Assembly: GCA_022457155.1 (NCBI GenBank)
Contig: JAJGOT010000606.1
Location: forward strand, 372,001 to 436,000
Origin: Cladopsammia gracilis
Lineage: Eukaryota > Cnidaria > Anthozoa > Scleractinia > Dendrophylliidae
DNA length: 64,000 bases
Direction: 5' to 3'
Shown: piece after piece, positions 55,346 through 64,000 of the stretch
Position numbering within the stretch: position 1 is the stretch's first letter
Layout: each line of letters starts with the position of its first letter
Program-made: the position numbers and the translations under genes
Notes under the pieces: model-generated
Database searches by the model: none
What the model saw: the letters and a program-made list of their open reading frames with translations, nothing else
Told to the model about the DNA's origin: nothing

Positions 55346-55478
55346 CTCGCGTTCATTTTCACCATCAGCTGCACGGTCACGCTTTGCATCACACTCACGC
55401 TCAGCATCGGCTGCTGCAGAGTTCAGTAATAAAGAGAAGGAACAGGGAGGACAAAGCCGCTCACCAAGCCCTAACTAG
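55346..55478 (+). pseudogene. RS-rich terminal-exon fragment, duplicate
   Basis: Paralogue of 14154-14286 with intact frame and stop (S-R-S-P-S-P-N, TAG). Acceptor gattttag conserved. An SR-protein-like tail without an RNA-binding part in the window. Confidence 0.48.
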
Positions 55479-56049
55479 AATGTTAAATACAAGCACAATT
55501 TTGAAAAAAATTCTGGGACCTACATGTTTAGGTGACAGTATATGTTACAAACCTAAAGAGTTTTTAAACAGACATTTTATTGGCCTGAACACTTTTAGTA
55601 ACATTGTGTCGTGGATTGCTGTTTTTTAATCGTTCCGATTATTGTCAGTTTTAAGAGTTACTGGTAAATATTGTAGATATGTTCCTTCGGAGTGCAAGTG
55701 ACCTTATCGAGCCTAAATGCTGCATTTGTGCCAGACAAAAGGATTGTCACACTAGCGATTCCAGTATCAGTAGATTGAGAAAGAATCAAATGTCAATTTC
55801 GTTTGTTTGTGCCTTATTAACAAGGAATCTAAATAATATCAGGAGAATGTTACTTTTTACTTAAGTTGGGAAATAAATACTCGTGTTTAATATTGAGTTT
55901 AAATTTGATTCAACAAAGTAAACGCGTCGTCCATTCATTTCCTAGCTCAAAAGTGTGGGTTAGCTATTCTTAGATGGTCTGAGGTTGTTCACTCTCTTTC
56001 TCTGCAGCATGAGAGGACGGACTACCTCGGACCATAGGAGAATCGGTTT

Positions 56050-56480
56050 CAAGTTTGTGCAAGTTTGTACAAGGTGGTTACAACTTTTGAGTCTAGGGAT
56101 GGAATCCTTAAGTGTGACCATTCAACTTAAAGCTACTGACCAGTACTGTGGTGTTTATTATGCTGTACAGGGTGGTTCTAACTTATGAGTCTTTTGATAA
56201 AATCCTAAAGTGTGAGCATTCAAATGAAAGCTACCGAGCAATACTTTCCTGTGGTACTGTTTGTTATGCTGTACAAGGTAGTTACAAATTTTGAATCTAG
56301 GTATGGAATCTTAAAGTGTAACCATTCAAATGAAAGCTATTGAGTAGTACTTTACTATGGTGCTGTTTATTATGCTGTAAAGGTGGTTCTAACTTTGTAG
56401 TATGTGGATGAAATCCTAAAGTGAGACCATTTAAGTGAAAGCTACCTGTGGTACTGTTATTATGTACAAGGTGGTTTTAA
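56050..56480 (+). repeat. Tandem repeat, ~100-110 bp unit
   Basis: Paralogue of 14860-15300 with small indels between units. Confidence 0.7.
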
Positions 56481-56938
56481 ATTTTGAGTACAGGGATAAA
56501 ATCCTTAAGTATGACTATAAAGCTTTTCAGGTTGTTCTTAAAGGATCTTTTACATTTTTTGGGAGATAAAGAAAAATCACTTCCATTAAAAAGGAATAAC
56601 CGACTAGTTACCCGTCCATAGTTAATAGAACAAACTTGTTATGAAGCTCAACAAGTTTCAAAAAGAGTGTACAAAGCTGCTTTGCTTTATGATGAGCGAA
56701 CCGTGACCGTGCACATTGTTTTGTTTAACGTATGAGCCCAAATGTTTCTACTGGTCAGTTGCTAATATGCACTTCAATACCTTTTGTGTTTTGTGCACGG
56801 TCAAGGCAAACGAACAAAAGAAATGGAGAACAAAAACATATAACAAAGGACTGACTGAGTTTCATAACCAGTTTATTCTATTAACTATGCCCCGTCCCAT
56901 GAACCGAGATTTGCTGTCGATCTGAATACCATGTAGTC

Positions 56939-57980
56939 TTTAAGGTGGTTCCAAGTAGTTTTTTTTTGGGTCACACTTCCCTTTTTGAATGCGCTTATAC
57001 ATAATCTTACTTTATTTCAATGAATCTGAATTTGATACCAGATGTCAGACTTGGATGAAAGTTTTGGATGATGCTCTTCTTATGCTAATCAGCGTTTCCA
57101 TAGCAACGGTAAACAAATATGGCGAAAAACAGTTTTTCCTAAATATCTTTCGATTTTGGGGCTACCTGCGACAAGCGAATAAATGCGCTATAATCTACAC
57201 AGTGTAGCACAATAAATGGGAAAATTTCAAACAAATTAAACCGCTAAAAATCGCTAAAACATTTTTAACACGTGTTTTTTCATGTTTGAAATAGAAGCGG
57301 TCAAAACATTCCATAAGTCTCACAAATTATCATTAAAATACCACAGAAAGTTTCCTCAGACTTAAATTATTACTCCCTGCAAATAGCTCTGACTAATTCC
57401 TCGACAATAAAGAGATCGATCGAGCTTATCATTCAAATGCAGTTTAAAAAGAGTGAAAATGTCAAGCAAAACTGCATTTGAAGGAAAAGCTCGATCTCTT
57501 TACTGCCGAGGAGTTAGTCAGAGCTATTTGTAGGGAGTAATAATTGAAATCTGAGAAAACTTTCTGTGGTAATTTATAATAATTTGTAAGACCTATGGAA
57601 TGTTTTGACCGCTTATATTTCAAACATGAAACTAAAAGACGTGTTGAAAATGTTTCAGCGATTTATTCAAAATCGAACAGTTTAATTTATTTGAAATGTT
57701 CTCATTTAGTGTGCTACACTGCGTAGATTATAGCGCATTTATTCGCTTGTCGCGGGTAGCCCCAAAATCAATAATTAGGAAAAACTGTTTTTTCGCCATG
57801 TTTGTTTACCGTTGCTATGGAAATGCTGATTAGCATAAAAAGAGCATCGCCCAAAACTTTCATCCAAGCCTAACATCTGGTATCAAATTCAGATTCATTG
57901 AGCTAAAGTAAGATTATTTATAAGCGCATTCAAAAAGGGAAGTGTGACCCAAAAGAAACTACTTGGAGCCACTTAAAAAA
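56939..57980. mobile_element. Foldback element, duplicate
   Basis: Paralogue of 15751-17111 with a single right arm. It retains a left-arm piece (about 57293-57362) that is deleted in the other copy. Confidence 0.8.
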
Positions 57981-58180
57981 ACCAGTGTATAAATTATTTG
58001 CCTTATATGTCTTCGTGAAAATTGTAAAAAATTATGTCAATTTTGTAACAGGTTTTTGCGTCGTTCAATTCTCATTTATTCTACGCCTACTCGCTACGAC
58101 TAAATTAATATTTCCGCGAAATTTGTCAGTCGCAGGATTAGTTACACTAGAACTTTTTTTTGTACAACATTTTTCGCAAT

Positions 58181-58545
58181 TTTATAACGAGATGAGTTGC
58201 ACTAAACCTTGCCAAGTGTAACACCTACTTTCGTCTCCCGTACCCCTCCCGCCCTCTGTTCTCCCGCCCCCCTGCTCCCCCCCCCCCACTTTATAACGAG
58301 ATGAATTGCACTAAAAAGTGCCAAGTGTAACACCTACTTTCGTCTCCCGTACCCCTCCCGCCCTCTGTTCCCCCGCCCCCCCTGTCCCCCCCCCCCCACT
58401 TTATAAAGAGATGAGTTGCACTAAAAAGTGCCAAGTGTAACACCTACTTTCGTTTCCCGTACCCCTCCCGCCCTCTGTTCTCTCCCCCTCCTGTCCCCCT
58501 CCACTTTATAACGAGATGAGTTGCACTAAAACTTGCCAAGTGTAA
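58181..58545 (+). repeat. G-quadruplex-prone tandem repeat, duplicate with an extra unit
   Basis: Three C-rich blocks (near 58230-58290, 58340-58395, 58453-58505), each preceded by the 'gagatgagttgcact' block. Confidence 0.85.
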
Positions 58546-59207
58546 CACCTGCGTTCGCGCCATTTAGCAAAAAGTTCAGTTTCGCAGTTCCCTTTTTTAA
58601 GGGAAAGTATCCTGGCTAATAGATAGATAAAGTGCAGGATTGCAAGGATGGAAGTGGACTGCTGTTCATCAAATCTGATTTCGTGACAGGCGGTCAAGAA
58701 ATCAAAGTTTCCATTCTGGTCTGTCTGGTTTGTCTGGTTTGTCTCTTTAGTCAATATATTTATTTCCTTTCATCGCTTTTGGCAATTTTTTTCCTATTTC
58801 AAGATAATTAAAAAAAGCTCCTGGCCAAAATCGTGAAATCACGATATGCAAACTACTGCTTTTGTTTTGCTCTGTAGAATCTTTTTATCCAGTTGAATGC
58901 TAGCTATTTTAAAACGCATTATTAAACAGAGACCATGCACCTCTTCAGAACCTCTTATTTTTTATTATTATTTCTTATTATTTCTTAGTATTAATTAAAT
59001 AAGTAACTAAGTTGTTAAATTTGTATAGATTTTTATATACTCACACATTGTAAAAAGCATAGAGACTCTTGTTTACTGCGTTTTAAAGAACCTATTTCAC
59101 GCAGATGTATTGTTTTAAGGGTAGGGTCCACTGCACTCTTGTTTGTTCTATTGTTTCCTCAGCCAATCCTGTTACCGTTCTGAGACGTACATGCCGCCTC
59201 TTATTAA

Positions 59208-59771
59208 GGCCGGCACACACTAGGGGACATGCTGCGGGGACATGAAGCGGGGACAAGCTCCTTCGTGTGCACAGCATACTGGCGCATGTTGCAGGGACAG
59301 TACGCAAGCTGGTGTACACAAAGCGGACTCAGGTATAAAAATCACAGAAATCACTAAGGGCGCCTGGGAACTAGTATACGAGCAAAGAAAGATGGCGGAC
59401 TCTATGGTTAGGAAAAAGAAGCTTCTCTGACTGTCAATGATATTACTAGATAAAGAAATGTTTAATTATGTTGACCGAAAACGATGGATACGCAAGTGGC
59501 GGAAAAGAAGAGAGGAAAAAGGAGCCTACTTCACGTATTTTGTAGCCGCGGGAACAGTTTGCAAGAGCAGTGCACACGATGCGACATCGAAATGGGGATC
59601 ATTTTGTCCCCGCTTCATGACGCACGAATTCAAACCAGCTGAATTTCATGCAACATGTTGCGGGGACAAAATTGTGCCCCCGCAACAGAACTTTTTCGCA
59701 AAAACAGGGATGTCACACGAGGAAAACTGTCGCTGTAACATGTCCCCGCAACATGTCCCCTAGTGTGTGCC
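59208..59771. mobile_element. Inverted-repeat transposon with 9-bp target duplication
   Basis: The ends GGCACACACTAGGGGACATG and complement (left end begins four bases earlier, GGCC) are flanked by TCTTATTAA at 59199-59207 and 59772-59780. The A-B paralogue (near 19378) has a single TCTTATTAA. 564 bases, GC-richer than its surroundings. The 9-base duplication would fit Mutator-type elements; 8 bases (hAT-type) is possible if one base is chance. Confidence 0.9.
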
Positions 59772-60031
59772 TCTTATTAAAGGAGCAAGGTCAGGGGGAT
59801 TTTCCTCTTTTTGTTCAAACCTGTACGAAATATTTAACTAAGAACCTTTGCTCTTACATAAAATACTCTTAGAGAACCAACATGAAAATATAGTGAGGCC
59901 GCGAAGAAAGAAGAAAAGAACATGAAATTAAGTTGCAAGGGAAGAACTTGAAAACATTTTTGCAATCCATTTCCATTCAAGCGATCCGCAGTCAAAGAAC
60001 TTATTTATAGTCTCATTGCACTGGAGTATTA

Positions 60032-60196
60032 CAGTAGCCACGCAGCTCTTTAGAACCTCTAATTTCATTGGACCTGTATACCACGCAGCTCTATTGTTTT
60101 TAGGTCTAGGGTCTATTGTTAGCCATTGTTGTGTTGTTTGTTCTATTGTTTTCTCAGCTAATCAGAGAAGACCTTGTAAGAGCTGCGTACCGCCCC
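60032..60196. mobile_element. hAT-like MITE with 8-bp target duplication
   Basis: GAGTATTA flanks both sides (60024-60031 and 60197-60204) and is single in the A-B paralogue (near 19632). The ends share an inverted 'acgcagctctt'. 165 bases. Confidence 0.82.
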
Positions 60197-63100
60197 GAGT
60201 ATTAGGTTTAGATTTCCGTTGATAAAAATACGTTTTTGGCTCAGTTTCCGAAGTGACACTAAAAATAGGTGAGTATTGTCCCTTGAAGAAATGTGTGTGG
60301 TTTGGTATTCATTGATTTATTTGCTCAAAATTGTTAACAATCAATGAAGTCTTAAAACAAATAAAACTTCAAACAATAAAAGAATAACTGTCAAACAGCT
60401 GATCTTTATGTATCGTAACTCCTTTCATTGTTTTCTAGATTTCAAAGGTTTTAGCTTTGAAAGAGTAAAGCATTCGATTTTCAAGGGAAAAAAGACCTGA
60501 AAACTAATAAATTTCAAAGTTTCTATTCTTTATTGCATAGAAAAGACAAAGTACAGTTTAATGAGTAAACTATTTGCAATTAAAACTGACGTTTTGTGTA
60601 CTTTAGAGTACGTTTTTGGCAGACGCGACATTTTGCATCAATTTAGTAATATAGGCTACAAAATAGAATCAAATATTCACTGAAATGTTGTACATTCAGT
60701 TCTCTCGTCTTTTCAACACGGAAAAGGCCATTTCTCTAAAATTAAAAAGCGTCTTTTCAGTACAGACGAAGTGGAATATGAAAATCTACCCAAAATGTCT
60801 TCATGATCAGTGGTTGGTGTGACCCACAACGCGAAAGAACCTGATTAGGTAATTACAGTACGCTGGGAGAAGCAGTTCGACCCCAAATTGTTAAAGAACT
60901 GATCAACTCATCAGCTTATGCGAGAGGAAGGAGATGAAGGTTAGGTGAGCACTTCTGAGCGTTTCGTTAGGGGTAAAAAGGTTTAAGACGTTGGTAAGAC
61001 TGATAGAACACAGGTTAAACTTAATAGTCCTTTCAAAAGATCAAAACCCGTGTGTTATTTTCAGCTCTGTTCTTAGCACTTGAGCGCAGGTTTTTTTACC
61101 AGCTTTTAAAAACGAATCAAAATAATAGAAATGATTTTACAAATAGGATGCAAAAGCAATATTTTTATATTGTAGACCTTTTCTTGTTTTGTATTTGTCA
61201 CCGCTAGTGGGCATATCAATTTAGTCTCGAGTCCGCGCTGTTTAAAAAAAACAAAATCATTCTTAATATAGTTTCTCAGTGCGCGCACAGATCGAAATCA
61301 TGGCTTTACAGTAGTTTCAGTATTTAATATTATCTTCTTCCCAGAAATTTTCGGATGTAATTCCTGAACTGCTAAATCATTATTTTGAACATGACCGCAT
61401 GCATATTACCACAACATTAAAACTTACGGATACTGTTTGATAAGTTTACCAAAGAGACTTGTAATTTGTTTGCTAATTTGATAACAATATTTTCATTTTT
61501 TCTCGCCTAGAATTTACCGACTGAAGTTGCATTAAGTTGAAGTTAGTTGATTTGCAAATAATACAATGCTATCTTGCATGGTGGAAAGGTAAAAACGCAG
61601 AACAATTAGTAAATTGATTGTAGTTTAAACTGACCTTTTTCACGGCCGTGGCAGTTGCGATTCTTGCATATGTTATCGGGCAGATTTGCGTTACTCCAAA
61701 TAAACGTCTGTAAAAAACGACAGTCAAACTTAACTCGGCCATATTTTGATAGCTTAGTGAAACATCGCTGTAAGTTTTTGAATTGCTCTTTTTGGCCGTA
61801 TCGATGTTTTTCTCGTTAAGTAACAAAACAAATTTCAATTTAGAGAACAATATAAGGACCCTTCATGGTGGGTTATGGTGTGACATACAACTCGAAAGAA
61901 CCTGAATACTTATTTACATTTTCCTCGAGGAAGTAAAATACTGAACCCAGATTACTGTAACGAAGAACAGAAGATAAAAATAATTAGCTCAGTCTATCGC
62001 AAATCCTGCAGCTAATAAATGAAGCGGTCAAAGTAATAAAGGCTTTTCTGCTGATCATTATCGCGATAAACGTATTTTTGAGTAACTTTAACATCACCGG
62101 AGCTCAAACACTTCAGTGTCTTTTAAAACGTTTTCTTTATTCAAATTATAGTATGGTGCAATAATATCATTTTAGCTCGATCGAAATAAACATTCTCTTC
62201 GCCCTTACGGGCCTTTAACGACCTTTTCACGGTATTTTTCGGAAAACAATTTGTTATTACTGGAAGGAGAAGTAACGATACAAAACGTATCTAATTTTGT
62301 TTACATTGTTTGACTCAGTCCTGGTGAGAATATAAAGTGTAAAAACGTTGTGTACAATATTTTATGCGTATTAAAACAATCTTTTACAAGTGATTTGTAT
62401 GTGATTTGGGTGATTTCTCGGAGATTCTCGGAGATTTCTTCTAACAGCTGGCAATAATAGCCATAGAATTTAATCAAACCTAATGTTTTAGAAATCGGAT
62501 ACAATTTAAATAATTTAAGAGTGTGAAAGAGAGGACTTGAACAGTAAATATTAAAATGCAAATCGCAACTGTCACTGCTACAGAACGTTCTCGGAAGAGG
62601 GATATCTTCTGGTTAATTGATCTTCATCAACAGTATATGTAGATATATTTATTCCACGAAGACTGGCATAGCTTGTTTATCGATTGTTTATAATTATTTT
62701 TTTCTTGCATAGATCAACCATTATAAGTAAAACTGATATAAAATTCTTAAAGACTGGCAACATTACAGTTATCTAATCTGCAATCTTTCCCTCCTTTTTT
62801 CAACTTGAGTATGAAATATATGGCTGAATACCCCGAACCTGAAGTTATAATATTTAGATAATATACACAGAACACAGAAACCGAATTCTGAGTCGATATT
62901 TTATGTAACCAGACTTGCTGTTCTTTATTCACAATTTATCCCAGCGTTAAAATTCTCAGTTATAGCATCAACTGTGATTCATGAATGGATACAATTGTTT
63001 ATTTTACCATTTTGCGCCATCTTCTAACAATTTTCATTCTACTCGTGTACATCCCTGAAAGTCAATGAAATCACATGCCCACCCTCCTGAGTCACCACAA

Positions 63101-63271
63101 AAGACTTCACTATCAACTATCTCCACACCTTTGATCTCCCTACCCCCACCTTCAGGGCAAGTGGCATCCTTTCAACGTGAAATAACGTGTAGGAATTTAT
63201 TGCCAGGTTAATGCCACGTATAGCTAGAGTATAATGTTAATCAGCGTAGTTTTTACTTCATTTAAAGCAAG

Positions 63272-63350
63272 ATGTCTTCGGAGCATGATCTCCGTGTGTC
63301 CTTCATCTCGATTTTCTTGATAGCGGCGCTAATTTACCAAGACAGTGAAG
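63272..63350 (+). CDS. Gene C exon 1: signal peptide
   Basis: 26 codons from ATG, phase 1 donor gtatgg; three replacements relative to gene B. Confidence 0.8.
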
Positions 63351-64000
63351 GTATGGACAACAAAACTGTTGTAGTATTATTTGTTTCAACTGATTTATAA
63401 CAGTGATAGCAAGGCTAAGCTCGATTTACGTTTCTCAGGGAAGGAAAACGAAAATAATAAACGTTACGAAATGTGATTGAAGAAGAATGGGTTTAAAACA
63501 TGTTGCTCTTCAACTTAACAGCCCCTTTGCATGAAATGTTGAGGATTCTGTATCATTTAAAACATTTGTTGAAAATTTGTTCTTAATATTTGTTTCACAG
63601 CACTCAGTATCAAAGCTGGAAAATGCAATGTGACTACCACCACTCCTGGACTTTTTGCGTGTAAAAAGGTTTTCTTCGAGGAGCCTTTTAATGGCGGACA
63701 AGGAGTTAAAGTGTTCGCGTCCAAAAGCCACACAGTGAAAAGCTCAACTGGTGGAAATGGTGCAGCTATCTGGGTGGAATCTGTGAATACAAAGCAATTT
63801 ACAGTTTGCGTTTTGGAGTTCGAAGAAGGTTCCAATGGCGCTACAGAAGTGAACTGGATGGCTGTGCAGTCTGTACCTGTTGGGTCTCAACTAGGAAGCA
63901 CTTCCTTGAACTCTTGGACGACTGGAACACAGTGTAAAAGAATCGCTTTTGAGAAGGTTAGTCGTGTCTCACACATGCTTTTTAGTAAATATATATATAT
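63272..64000 (+). CDS. Gene C, 5' part: signal peptide + first lectin-like module
   Basis: Exons 63272-63350 and 63601-63956 correspond exactly in length and phase to gene B exons 1 and 2; intron 2 begins at 63957 and runs past the window edge. The signal peptide keeps the hydrophobic core I-F-L-I-A-A-L-I. The module differs from gene B at four residues (Y-G to F-E, Q to E, L to V), with several silent changes, which suggests constraint. Presumably the rest of the gene follows to the right. Confidence 0.85.
63601..63956 (+). CDS. Gene C exon 2: H-type-lectin-like module 1
   Basis: Acceptor ttcacag, donor gttagt, 356 bases, phase 1 to 0. It keeps A-A-I-W-V-E-S-V, F-T-V-C-V-L-E and V-N-W-M-A. 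Confidence 0.83.

Larger units (their letters stand above)
52755..63271. other. Intergenic region between genes B and C
   Basis: These 10.5 kb are collinear with 11479-24036. They lack the AT microsatellite, the expanded 56-bp minisatellite and the hairpin/1.2-kb element. They gain two inverted-repeat elements (59208-59771, 60032-60196). From 60650 to 63200 it is ordinary duplicated sequence with no convincing exon. Confidence 0.7.

Noticed and set aside
59437..59763. 108-codon frame within the 59208-59771 element
   Set aside because: It lies wholly inside a short inverted-repeat element and has no transposase-like motif.

Overview
The window looks like part of an animal nuclear genome, most likely a cnidarian and probably a stony coral or other anthozoan. 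The reasons are short phase-matched exons in long AT-rich introns, dense small inverted-repeat transposons, and a secreted multidomain protein (lectin-like modules, Kazal, C-type lectin, EGF repeats, a cnidarian-style fibrinogen-like C-terminus). From memory, this last combination resembles coral proteins catalogued as 'uncharacterized skeletal organic matrix protein 5-like'. No search was possible, so species and gene name are inference.

All recognisable genes lie on the + strand and are three tandem copies of one gene with a period of about 39-41 kb. Gene A is represented by its last five exons (98-11478: three EGF, two fibrinogen-like). Gene B is seen from signal peptide to stop (24037-52754, 18 exons). 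Gene C begins at 63272 and runs off the right edge after two exons. Homology continues through introns and intergenic DNA (11479-24036 against 52755-63271), so the whole block was duplicated.

The predicted gene B product is 1134 residues if a 4-base insertion in exon 3 is discounted. Its order is signal peptide, three H-type-lectin-like modules, a follistatin/Kazal module, three more H-type-lectin-like modules, a C-type lectin domain, three calcium-binding-type EGF repeats, and a fibrinogen-like C-terminal domain. All splice phases match. The two lectin-like triplets share the same exon plan, which points to internal duplication of a three-module cassette. Taken literally, exon 3 is frameshifted and hits a stop, and gene A has lost the first cysteine of its second EGF, so copies may be decaying.

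The rest is transposon-rich. The 6.3-kb second intron of gene B is strikingly pyrimidine-rich on the + strand. It also holds an inverted pair of hammerhead ribozymes, a 5'-truncated LINE tail and a large inverted Penelope-like repeat. A later intron holds a Penelope-like relic (GIY-YIG fragment plus hammerhead-like core). Comparing paralogous copies gives empty/filled sites for several elements. The A-B intergenic region carries a 56-bp minisatellite of about 21 copies with higher-order structure that is nearly absent between B and C. Both intergenic regions carry an RS-rich terminal-exon fragment and a G-quadruplex-prone tandem repeat. I saw no rRNA, functional tRNA or CRISPR array.
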